Part shown: piece after piece, positions 1 to 11,300 of the stretch
Position numbering within the stretch: the stretch's first letter is position 1
Layout of the letters: every line of letters begins with the position of its first letter
The notes under the pieces: generated by a model
Database searches by the model: none
Seen by the model: the letters and a program-made list of their open reading frames with translations, nothing else
What the model was told of the DNA's origin: nothing
Source of the DNA: Taenia hydatigena
Taxonomy: Eukaryota; Platyhelminthes; Cestoda; Cyclophyllidea; Taeniidae
DNA: 64,000 nt
Reading direction: 5' to 3'
Assembly (NCBI GenBank): GCA_036345935.2
Contig: JADWOT020000004.1
Coordinates: forward strand, 14,399,467-14,463,466
Translations under genes and position numbers: made by a program

Positions 1-1430
1 AGTGCCTTTGCACGCTGCCATTTAAATCATTTTCAATACTCCCACATTTTCATGCTAAACAGACTGTCTATCTATGTTCCATGCCCACTGTCTATTATCT
101 ATATTCCACGCAATCTACCTACCTGATGGAGAGGAATGAGTATTCCCCGTCCCTCTAATTTTCCTACGCCTCCCTCGCCTTTACCATCTCCGATTTACCA
201 TCAGTTCTCATACGTCTCCTCATTCTACCTCATCCATCACCAGTGCCCTTTTAGTAAGCTGAATTCTTCTGCCAAGCCTTACAACTTCTCCGCATTGCAC
301 ATCTGCACCACTTAAAGATACCTGCATTAGACCACAACCGACGAGATCAGACCACACTTTAATAATGACTGTCCACTTTTTTCGCTTTTGTCTTTCTGCT
401 ACTTTTGTGTTTTCCACACCGCTCCAATCTAGCGCTACTTCTCTCCACTTTTCCTTTGCCACCGCCATTTATCCTCCTCAAGAAAGAAGGCGAGTACGTC
501 GCTCTTAGTTTGTGATTATACGTTTGTGTGTACTTACAGGCACAGTCATCGCATCTTCTTTGAAGGCGACAATTCAGTGTACAAAATAGACATCTTTATT
601 CTGGTTCAATTGAGGTAGCCTTTGAACGCACCTTGCTAGCTGAATTGTTGGTAGTTAAGATTTAACTTTTCGCTTCGCCAACAACACATCCACCCGTAAC
701 TCATTCTTTTCCTTTTAATTAAAAAGGCTCCCAATAGAACGAGCAACATCAGGAAGGCAAAAGCTTAAAAGCGATGAGCTCTATTAGGCAAGGCGCCAAA
801 CTTCCGAAAGTTTACTTTAGGTAGTCACATCTGTAAATGGAGAACAAAGAGATCCGGCCAACCAGACGATGAATGCCATCACCAGATGATAAAGTAAAAA
901 GCTTACTAGATTTTTATACTTGTAGGAGTCCCAATGGAACAGTTGCTGCTGTTAAAAAGGGTCAGTATCTTGAGGGTTGCTATCCTCACTTACCCTAGCT
1001 GTTAATAATTGGCGAAGACGACTTGTCGTATACTCTCTGCACTCCATAGGTTTTGTTCTACGCCAATGATAACTCAGCCACACCGCCCCAAAGACACTAC
1101 ACACCAGCCGGTGACAAATGAAAGGTCACCAGTGGACTCTTCAAAGCTGAGGAATTTGAAGGCAACGAATGTGAAAAAAAACAGTGACGGATTCTACGAG
1201 AAAATAAAAGTGAGCAGTAAAGCAAAGTGAAGTACAACTCGACAATCAAATATCCACTAGGGTCTATGCTACACAACAGTCACTTTAAGGAACCACGCTT
1301 TCTTTCCAATAGAAGTGTTTCACACCAGTTTTATCCCTTTTAACTACTGCTTCATGGACACTGCGTCTAAGCTGTTCTATTGACTAAAGTTACCGGATTA
1401 GGCGGGCGCGATCAACTTCTTGTACTACAG
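1..1430. other. No gene recognised
   Basis: No recognisable domain, RNA gene or long repeat. The longest open frame, 220-468 on the minus strand (82 codons), is basic, has no family I recognise, and ends without a clear splice donor. A GTAAGT donor-like site on the minus strand near 533-538 follows a short Cys-rich frame but has no partner exon I can identify. Confidence 0.5.
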
Positions 1431-1437
1431 TCTTTCT

Positions 1438-1490
1438 CATTTGGCTCAGCGGTAGAGCACAAGCAGTCTTTGAGGTCGCATTCTACGCAG
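1438..1490 (+). other. tRNA-like D-arm (decayed tRNA or SINE head)
   Basis: Positions 1442-1452 match the RNA polymerase III A-box consensus (TRGYNNARNNG). The D-stem is perfect: GCTC at 1444-1447 can pair with GAGC at 1455-1458. A weak T-arm-like stretch follows at 1474-1484 (GGTCGCATTCT), one base short of a B-box. No complete acceptor stem or anticodon arm can be folded, so this is not a working tRNA. It could be a tRNA relic, the head of a SINE, or chance. Confidence 0.25.
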
Positions 1491-1499
1491 AGGATGCAT

Positions 1500-4400
1500 A
1501 AATGATAAGTATGCGCTTTCTTTGGCCAAAATGTACCAGTTTTAAATGGCCATGCTTTTTCTGTTTTGACAAAAAGTGATACCCACCTTAAAAACATCCT
1601 ATTTACACCCGACATGACTGCAATCCATGGGTATGATCGGTGCATCTGCACTCTCAAAAGCACTCAAGGGCCACACACGGGCCATATATTACTCATCACA
1701 CTTCTCCACAAATGGTCAGTGGGACTTCCGCCCATGGTCAGCTATGCCAGAGCTTTAAGAATTGTGAACATTCGGCACAAAGATGAGTGTATAAACAGTG
1801 CCTCCACTTCTAATGCCGATTTGTGCGCTTCCGACATGCAGGGAGAAAAAGCACCAGCTACTACTTTAATAGCCGATAACTGGGGTAGCATTCGCTTTAA
1901 CGTAATTTGAGGCTAAATATCTTACAAAGTATTACTACTCCTAACTCTATACATGCTGTAAATTAAAAATATTTGCTACCATCATCAACTTGCAGTAGTG
2001 GAACTCAACCAGCTCATCGTGCTTAAAAGCGGTGAAAAAATGCGGTCACCTCCTTCAGCATCCCATTCGGTATCATAGTTACGATAATGCTACAAAGTAC
2101 CTAGTTGTGTTATCTTACTTCCCTCTACCAAACATTCGGTAAGTGCCACTGAAAGGTACCACCGTTGACATATGCCTACAAACAAGTCAGTGGTTACCGA
2201 TTCGTGCCTTTGTCATGCTCATCGCTAAGTGGCGGTTGCTATGAGTGGAGTCGAATGCACGTTATCGCCGAGACGTTACACATCAGCTTCACTGCACACC
2301 AATTTAACTTTGATTAGCTCATTTCTGAGGCAAAGTACAGTGTTTAACTCTTGCCTTTTCTCATTAGCCACTCAGTCGGCACGTCAATTATCCACGAAAT
2401 CAGCTCGCCTCGCTACCATCCACCTTCCTCCCTTGTCATTCTATCCCAAATGCCAACGTTGTAGCAATAACGATGGCTGAAGAATGTCAAACTCAAATTA
2501 AAGCTAAAAACAGTCATACGCATCTCAACTCGCAACATGCCATCACTAATTGTTGCGTCAAGGTCTACAGTCTCCAGCACGTTGTCTTATGCCTCGTAGA
2601 TTACTTCCATTCGGCCAAATTGCCAACCATGAGATGCGCTTTTCTTCCCACATGTTCGCATCCTACGTCCCTGCATCGCGCTTTCATTTCTAGTCAAATA
2701 TGGCAGAAAGATATGCACACCAAACGTATTGCCGCCGCTTGCTCATCTATTCATATAAAAGGATGACTTCATACTCACCTCCACATCTATCTGCGTTCTT
2801 GCATGCATCGAATTACGTACTTTGATTAGCAAATTGGCTATCAACCTAACGCAAATCAAACACGCCATGTTGCGCTGATCGCACCATCTTCAGCAGTACC
2901 TCAACTGACACTACCAGTTGCTGGCGTTGAAATCACCAGAGTGCGCCGAATCTAAAAAGATAATAGTCGGAAAAACCCAGTACGTAGAAGCAATGATCGA
3001 CAACAATCTCACTGCAACAGGCCATTCTACTTCACAAGCACCACATGAATTACCATGACTGAGCATAGGTAGTGAGGCGAAGACAATGCAATCATCTATA
3101 CATAATCCCATGAATTAAACAGAAAGTTTGCGTCATCAGACCCCACCTTGCGAATGACTCAGCTCTCGGCCAGTTCCCCGAAGGCTTTTGTCCCCATGTC
3201 TTAGAGACGAAAATGTGTGGGCAAGTCTCCATTCTAGGACCAGAGATCAAGCCGATACTTAACAGGACACCACCACCATCCCGTAGATTTGAAGGTAAAA
3301 GGCTAGCCTACCCGCCATTCCGTCATGTAGGAATAATAAGTGCCAGATGTTGGTAACCACTAGAAGATTTAAATGACAACACCATGCTTGAATTTAAAAG
3401 CCTTAGTAAATGATAACTGGGACAGAATCCAATTCCTTGGCACCTTTGAACTACGCGAATTTAACATCCTCACAGTCAGCCTCAGTGAAGAATGAATTAA
3501 TCAGCAATGCGTATTAATAATTAGAAATAAGTAGTACACTTCAAAACTATCAAGCATATCTAATCATCACAAACGCCTGCAATCAAAATAATAGCGAGCA
3601 TACAACTTTGTCAGTAGAACTTTGCACAATCCATTTGAGCGGAGACTAAGGTAGCGGATCCCATTTATAAGAGGGACGGTTTTCACTTCAGCTATGCTTG
3701 AATTGTTTGTTGAAACCATTAATCAGAGATCTCAGCCGCCTGGCCGATTAAGTGGCCGACTGAGCCACCAAAAGAAGGGCCAATAATAGCCAGGCAATTA
3801 TGACGAAATGGATTGATGTACACAATGGCGCATAGTCGCTACTTCGACTTATCGGCTTCTTTTGCTTTACCTTGTATTAAGTCGTCTACCGACTTTCCCG
3901 CCTTAGACAGCTTAAATCGCCTGTCTTTGAAACGTCTATCACATGTGAATATTTTTTGCCACTACCGTTCCGCGTAGGCATATTCTACCATCTGAAAGTA
4001 AATAACGATGAGTAAATCACCGATAGCATAGCTGATATGCTGCACTTTATTTAACTTCTGTTGTTTTCATTGCGTTGAGGAGATTCGGTCACGTGGTTCC
4101 TCACTAGTCTTACTGATGCATGAAACTTTATAATTTGGCCTCTTCATATCAATTTTACTAATTCGCGGAAAAGAAGTAAGGTCGTTTAGAAACAGGATCA
4201 TTCGATTTTGGCACTTTTCCAAACTACAAGCACTCTGGAAAATGTCAAATGTGGCTCTTTCTTACCTACGTTGGTCACTAGTCACATCTACCCATTCACT
4301 GTCTCCTCTTCGTCCCTCTTAAATCCACTTTCAACACATTTCGTCCCAGTCATAATTGCGAATTTAAGGTTTTTTAAAAAAGAGGATTTGGATTAGTTTC

Positions 4401-6900
4401 CACTTAATTCAGCACAGCTTGTAAAACATAGCGGGCTAGTCAACTGCAGTTGTAGACTCGACCAGCGTCGAACACTGTGGAATACAAAGCTATTAACTTT
4501 TGCGGTGATTCTTTAAAGCAAAAAGTGGCTTGTTTTTAATAAAATCTGCCACTGACGGTAGCGCGGGGAGTGGTTTTTCCATTCTTTAGCATACCGCTAC
4601 AATTATCTATTTATCGGCATGGCGGCTCGAGGTGCAAAAGCAACCTCTTCGAAAAGTTGACCTATTAACTGTCCCGTCTACTATAATGAAGGTATACAAG
4701 GGCATTCAACCTTTTCACATCATGGGTGGTGGCAAGCACATGTTTTGTTTCTGGGATTGGTAAGTTAAACAGAGCTGCGGAGTTAGGTGATGGCACTATG
4801 GAAGAGAATTGGATATGGTGAGACAAGTTCGACCCGGAAGTAGCGGGAGAGAGTGATCAAGGAAGTAAGGAAGTGCTGCAGTGTCAGAATAGACTAACAC
4901 TGACTGACTGACTGCATGACAAACGAAGCGATATATTTAACGGTTAAGCGGACAATTGTGGTGCACGAATGTGATTATCGTGTCCGACTTAGTGCATAAC
5001 TTGGCCTGAATTTACCCGTAGAGTTGGAAGAGGATGGAATTGACAATGCATAGGCTGTAGACGATTGCTTTGGAATGTTTGTCCCGGAAAAGTCTAAAAG
5101 AAACAAAAGAGGTCATAAAACTTATGCAAGAACTCCTCGTGATGCACGCACTTATGTGGGTCTTTTTTCGAATGGCAAGCAAATATTTGACTCCAATCAC
5201 CTTTATACTTATATTCGTTTTATGTAGCGTCTAGTTCACTTATTAGGATCCCTCATATACTAGTCTAATCTGTTTCCGTTGCGGCAGCAATTGCATTGGA
5301 AAAGGTATAGATGAAGGGTAGGCAGGAAATTCCATCGATGCTAATCAAGCAGCATCAATGTCTTTGTTTCGTAACTTTACAGATGCCAAAATTTCTGGCA
5401 TTTAGCCTTGTATCATATCAACGAATGCATTGCTTAAGTTTCAAGTGCTGCGATCCGTACCCAAGGAGGAAGCTACTTCAAGGAGGAAAATCTGGGCTTT
5501 CATTTTGGCCTGACAGAAGTAAGCACACAGACTGAAGTAATCATTCAAAAATTGGAAATTTTGGCCTAAATTCTAGCGTTACTCTTAGGTGTTCATCATG
5601 CTTAGTCACTTAAGTTTGGTGAGATAGAGAGAGCGAAGAAGAAACTGATCCGCTACTTATATCACTTCTAAATCCTGTTGCGATTGTGTCGTAAAACACT
5701 TTGAAAAATTTTTTGATGATTCTCGACTCGAGATCGAGCTTGAATCGTTAGTGCAGATGTCAGTAGGGATCCACATGAGTAACGAATGTTGCGAGGAAAT
5801 TTTGCGCAACAAACCTATCGTACTCGGCTTACCCCTTCTCGGAAGCACATTAGTGAAGTAGTTAGGCCACCGATCAGGTAGGGCGAAAAATGTGCGAGAT
5901 TGAGGATGGGCTCATAGCATCTATGCTCATCTTCCTTAACTTAGAATGATGCTCTTTTTGATAATACGATCAACGCCTACTTAAGCAAAGTAACTAGCGA
6001 AATGCAGCAAACAGATTGAGAGTGTGACACCTTAATCATATTGCACATGTGCAACACAACATCACGTTGAATGAAGAGCTGACGAAAAACAAAGGTGTAT
6101 GTATCCATGGACTTCATTTTGCGCAGATGTGGCTTAAGGCCTTGATGATGAGTGCTTATGAGGATATTTCGAGAAGAAAGTGATAGAGATTGTTTCAAGA
6201 GTAGCCTGCAAAGGCGGATTTCAAACCACGACAAAAGTTTATTAAGGTGCTTGAAGCATTAACATCAAAGCGTCCCAAATCATTTTCATCGCTGCGAGAA
6301 CGGAGGACTGCATGGATGGATGCGCATTCAGCATGAGCAGTAAAGTTAAATTTTTGAGAATGCTATTGCAAATTCTTTCATCGTATAAATCAGTTTCCGC
6401 ACAATTTGGCTAGGTGCCTGATTGGCCACCCCCCTGCACAAAGGCGATCCTTTTATTCAAAGACATAAATATGTTTCGAGACTGTTCCCTGAACGTTGAA
6501 AACGGACGATTGTAGACTGCAAAAAATTGATGCTTAGAGAGCTTATCGAGTGAATATCGATTGTCTAGACTTACTGGTTCGTGATTGAACAGTTTGAATG
6601 GCAGCCTTTTGAATTTTACCTCATGGTATGGTGCAGCCCGTGTTGCTTTAAATTATTAAGACCCTCTCCCCTAGCTAAACGTATGTAGCAAGTTTAACAT
6701 AAAAAAATCGTGCTTCTTACCGAATACAGTTCGTGTACGACCCGCAGGCTATCAATCCCGTTGTTATTTGTCTTTAGCTAGTTCAAAATTCTTACAATTC
6801 AACAGTATGTTTCCCTTCTCTGGATGTACTTTAGATGTTACTGAATGGCAAATGAGTTAAAAGCATTTTGCGATAGAATTTGCCGCAGCTACCCACGTTT
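1500..6900. other. Gene-poor spacer
   Basis: Only short open frames, none with a recognisable domain. The 114-codon frame at 1566-1910 has no family signature and no supporting splice or promoter signals. No tandem repeats or RNA genes were seen. Confidence 0.45.
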
Positions 6901-6924
6901 CTCCTTCCAAAACCTACCGTCTAT

Positions 6925-7030
6925 TATTGCAATCTGAAGGGACATAACTCGTCACTGATGTTAAGGTGGAAGCCAGCCTTTTGATAGTAGATTTTGTACG
7001 GCGTTTGGAGGTGCAATTGACAATTGTAAG
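6925..7030. repeat. Dispersed repeat R2, copy A
   Basis: This stretch resembles 27908-28030 in the same orientation. Shared blocks in order are TATT(A)TTGCAA or its equivalent, CTCGTCA, CAGCCTTTTG and AGTAG, with roughly two thirds of positions matching by eye over about 100 bases. Read on the minus strand, both copies carry a gapless open frame of about 30 codons that shares Ser-Thr-x-Lys-Arg-Leu-x-Ser-Thr. The repeat might therefore come from a protein-coding mobile element, which I cannot identify. Confidence 0.45.
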
Positions 7031-7676
7031 GCAAACGGCTTTACGCCACACACCACACAAATACATACATCTTATTGGTTCTCTGCCGCCAGCTTTCCCT
7101 TTTATCTTGCTGCATCGGACCGACAAATGCATCTGACATGATCGGATCTCATGCAGTTGAAGTCTTAGGACACTTGCCCTTATTTTAAGCTAAGAGTGGC
7201 AAACTTCGCCTTAAGAGAGCCACATATTGAAGGTGCTACATATGCTGAACCAGCAAATTCAACAATTTGTGCTTTTTCACGTCTCTTTACTCCCCTTCAT
7301 GCGAGATTACCTACTTTATCAAAAATCTGCATGGCATATAGCCCTCCTACATGTGTAATCTACGGCCTCATCGCATCTTTCGTACACTTCATTTTTGCTA
7401 TTGAATATTTTTCACTAATCACTCGTATATTAACGCCAAGCATTTACCATAATTAACTTGTTTGCGGCAACTAATTGATTTATTTTTGCGTACATGACTT
7501 TGATGATAATTATTAGCGACTCGTCCTTAAAAATCCCATCCTGTTTAGATGCTTCAACGTTTTTAACGTTAGTAGATAGGAATAACTAAAAATGCTTACA
7601 AATAAAAACTGGTTGAATTGATCGAAATGAATTATTGGTAGGTTAGTGTAGTGCTGATGACCATGCACAGGTGTGC

Positions 7677-7683
7677 ATATAAG
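7677..7683 (+). promoter_or_regulatory. TATA-like box upstream of H4 relic
   Basis: ATATAAG lies about 80 bases before the first H4 codon, a usual distance for histone gene TATA boxes. It suggests that the H4 copy came with its own promoter, as a DNA-level copy would, and not as a processed mRNA copy. Activity is unknown. Confidence 0.4.
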
Positions 7684-7760
7684 TTGAGCCACGTGCGCAT
7701 TCTCTTCGTTTACGGAGCGCTACTTCTGTCGCGATTCTTGTTCTCTTGTTCTATTAAACA

Positions 7761-8072
7761 ATTTCCGGTAGTGCTAAGTGTAGAAAGGGTCTTGGAAAGA
7801 GTAGCGTCAAGCGCCACAGGAAGTTTCAACGTTGCAATAGTCAGGGCATTACAAAGCCCGACATTCGATGCCTAGTTTGTCGTAGTGGAGTGAACCGCAT
7901 ATCTGGACTCATCTATAAGAAGACTCGTGGTGTGCTCAAAGTGTTCCTTAAGAACGTTATTCGCGATGTCATTACGTATGCCGAGTATGCGAAGCACAAA
8001 GCCGTCATTGCCATGGACGTAGCCTATGCCATTAAACGTCAAGGTCGGACTCTCTACGGCTTCGATGGCTAG
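7761..8072 (+). pseudogene. Histone H4 relic, full length, start codon lost
   Basis: The frame from 7761 to the TAG at 8070-8072 has 103 sense codons, exactly the length of H4 with its initiator Met. It aligns with H4 end to end with no insertion, deletion or internal stop. Conserved blocks include KGLGK near the start, [31 protein letters not shown], and the C-terminal [10 protein letters not shown]. The first codon is ATT instead of ATG, and an in-frame TAA (7755-7757) lies just before it. The first in-frame ATG is near codon 85, so normal initiation would give only a stub. About 31 residues differ from the near-invariant H4 sequence as I know it (about 70% identity), including Glu to Lys at codons 53, 54 and 64. 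H4 is normally almost unchanged across animals, so this copy is not an ordinary working histone. A non-AUG-started divergent H4 cannot be excluded. Confidence 0.9.
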
Positions 8073-8115
8073 ATAGCGTTGTAGATATTAGCGGTTTTTG
8101 TACAACTGCTTCAAC

Positions 8116-8131
8116 GGCACCATTCAGAGCC
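8116..8131 (+). terminator. Degenerate histone 3' stem-loop
   Basis: GGCACCATTCAGAGCC lies 43 bases after the H4 stop. It has the same 16-base length as the animal histone mRNA stem-loop (GGCTCTTTTCAGAGCC), with the 3' arm intact. Four of six stem pairs remain and the loop reads ATTC. Position and sequence together make this convincing. It shows that the copy kept the non-polyadenylated histone 3' end, though the stem is worn. Confidence 0.75.
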
Positions 8132-8189
8132 AAATCAACTATTGCGTTTTGGATTGTATTGGTCTTTCCCTGTTTCATTGGCCGACGAT

Positions 8190-8351
8190 GAGGGTAGTGT
8201 GGGCGGGGACCATTCGTAAAATTGGAGGTGGTGGAGAACTATAAGTGGAAGGTAAAAATAACTTTGGAAATCTGGCTTATAAAAAATTTTGGACGTTCGT
8301 TTGTTGGGTGGTGTGCCACCTAGCATCCACGCAGAGCTGTTGCCGAATAAT
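8190..8351 (+). pseudogene. Histone H2A relic (C-terminal part)
   Basis: Codons 8301-8351 read LLGGV-PPSIHAELLPNN. This matches the H2A tail LLGGV(TIAQGGV)LPNIQAVLLPKK if seven codons are removed between the two GGTGGTGT copies present in normal H2A genes. A 21-base deletion by short direct repeat explains the join exactly. Upstream, 8190-8300 shows scattered H2A-like words in shifting frames, such as Gly-x-Gly-x-Pro and a Glu-Asn-x-Lys-x-Lys stretch, with stops, so that part is weak. It lies downstream of H4 on the same strand, as in a histone repeat unit. There is too little room for a whole H2A gene. No second histone stem-loop was seen after it. Confidence 0.5.
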
Positions 8352-8399
8352 CTCAGAAGCCGGTGGGCGGAAAGAAGTAGGCCGGTCGACCGCCTGCTC

Positions 8400-11300
8400 A
8401 TTGACAACCGGATCACTAGGTCTGCAATTGTGGCTGTAACAATGGCCCTCTTCAGGGTCACCACAAACGGGATTGCTTGCATACCAACCCGACAATTGAT
8501 AGATGACTGTTCTACCATTATCACTACTGTTGCCAAATCAGTATGGTGTCTTGTGTGCATGACTAGGTCTCTTAAATTTTGGTCTTTTTACAGATGCATA
8601 GATGAAGAAGGTATTCGTAAAGGAGACTTCCATCGGTAGTTAGCGCGTGTAAGTGAGCGCACTCAATTGTCGTATCAGAGAAGGCGTTTAAGGATACAAG
8701 TTTATTGAAGATAGATACGAATAGTTAAATTCCTTGTTTACCGCCTCGTTGCATATAATCACCTTAGGTTAACCTCGACACAATTTAAGCACAAGTGGTT
8801 GAGGCTTGTCTATTTGGCATGGCTAGAGAAATGAGGTGGCGGTAAAAGTTAACACGGTGTAGGGATTATTGAAGCTGAGGGTTGGAACGAGGCGGTGGGT
8901 AGTACGCATTTGTTGGTATGTTAGGATTTCCAGCTAAGAGGATGATACTGATATCTTTATTTTTCACTATTTTAACTTTTAAAGAATCGTGTCATTTTAG
9001 GAAGTGTAGACGCTTAATCCTGTTATTTTACTTTATTGCTCACAATGGAGCCACGCACCGATTGCATCAGGGTAGATTTATGGTATTGCCGTCGATTTTA
9101 GGCTCTATTAAGCGCTCACAAAACTGCCATTTGGTTTGCCTGCTGTGTGATACGGTACTTACACCAACTAGTGCGAATGATTAAACATTTAAAAATGAGA
9201 ACAAGGCTTGAGGAAATAACCTAGTAGGGAGAAAAGCCAATATTTGCTGTGTTGTGAGGAAGGGGACGATCCACCTCATTTTCAAAAGATGGCGTCCTTT
9301 ACATTTCCTCACCCCATTCTAAGTTCGTGGCACCGACTATCTTTGCACAAACCACAACCCACCCAACTGCTGCAATGTGTGCATTTTAGCCCAAGTTACG
9401 CATGGTGCCGGATTTTGACAGTGACTAGGCTTATTATCTCTTTCATAACTTATGCTCGGATCTACAGGCTCGCTGTCACCTTTTGTATGTCTACTGCTTC
9501 GTTAAACCATACCAAAAGTTATTGCCAAGCAATAGCTTACTGAGGCTGTCCTCTCATGAAAAACTAAAAAAATAACTGCTGCCATTGCAATTGCATGTTA
9601 TGCAGTCGTGTCTGAAGCCAGCTACGTCCACGAATGCTGCCCCACAGCCATGTGAAGTCAATGAGTATGCTGAAAGCGTCAGCAACAGCGCATTAAAAAA
9701 AGACGCTGAAAAATATGAGAGGTACAGCATTACATCACAAGACAAGCACTGACGAAGCAAGCCAATAAACCATTCGGTGGAATATCGACGAAGGCAGACT
9801 CCTTATTAAATGCGAGTCATCGTTTTCCGGAAGAGTACCTGATCTGTCATGTGATTTCAATTAGGGAATGATTTAGCTAACGGATCGCGCAGATGGCTGC
9901 TGGAAGTAAAGCAGGCAGTGGCATTGATGTCGTTGCCTCAGTAACTTTTCACTCCACGTAAAAGGTTTTGAGATTTTACGCTGGTTTATCGCATTTATTG
10001 CCGTTAGACAAGGGAAATGAGGACAGGCGTAGTGATTAGGTGACCTCTAAATTTGACGACACGAAGAAAGCCAGTGAGTTGAAACCACAGACAAGAAAAT
10101 TTGCTCTCGCCCACAAGACGTGAATTACTTAAGCACTGGCATTTTTTGTCGCGATATCGATCTATGCTAGTGCCTCAATACTGGTAATGCCCAGTCTCAT
10201 CTGCTTCGAATTTTTAACGCATTTCTTTCTATTTAAACATTAATTTTTCATTCAGTGCACTATTCACTTGACGGCTGTCACTTTCAATAGCATGCCTTCT
10301 CACCGGCTTTGGCATAAAATCACCTAATTCCCTTGTGTCCCTTGCCAGTGAGGCGCTCAAAGCTTGATGCTATGCGCAATGTGGTGTTAAAGTCGGTATC
10401 AAACGGAACTAATAAAGTGTCAATACAACATTCACTGCAATCCCTATATCGGCTCTCCCATCAACTGAGACTTAACCAAGCCACAGAAGCCATAGCGGAT
10501 AGGACCTCAGCGTATGAGGGCAGAGACCACGTCCATGGTAGTGGCTGATGCACTTGACCAGAAGGGCCTTGGGCATGCTGTGAATCTACTAATATTTGAA
10601 TCCATAGGTGTTTTTGCCACCATGGCATCTCTACTCTCAAGACCTTTTGCACCATTACCACAGCCAAGTAGCGTTCATTTTAGCGGCGAGTGAACAGGAG
10701 AAAATGTAAAATTAAGCTCTGTCCATATGAACATTCTAAACGTCTTATTTTTTATCCTTTGCACATACTTATTTAGTATCCCATTTGCCAATTTATTTTA
10801 GCAACAACACTTTGTTTATTAGCAGTACAAGCGGACGCGCTTGAGGGGATAATCTGCTAATTATAAATAAGAATTACTGACAGCTAGGACATATGGTGAT
10901 ACAATAATAAATGATAAACCATAAACAAGTACCTGTCGTACGTTAATAATGTTATCTGTATGTTCGTATAATTGCATGGAAGCTGTTCATCAACCGGCCA
11001 CCAGATTTTGTTTATGTGTTTGGGTAAATGCAAACAAGCACGACAATGTTCGACGCGGTAGTCGATGTGAAGGTTGGTTAGCTCGGCCTAACTAAAGTCA
11101 GAGGCAATTGTCCACATAGCTTCGGCTAGGTGGGATAAGGTCAAGTCAGATGCGGTTGTCGACCCGATGCAGCAGGGTTATTCCAAGAATCAGTAGCAGA
11201 AATCGTTAGTGGTGGCAAGGCAAAGAGTTGCGTAACTTTGTTGAGCTGCTAGTTGGCCGATAGGAACTGTGTTCTAGCATAATGGGAGGTGGCATTAAGT

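Noticed and set aside
8135..8639. Overlapping 141-codon minus-strand and 116-codon plus-strand frames as genes
   Set aside because: They overlie the H2A relic and share no domain of their own. Only the histone-like words are supported.
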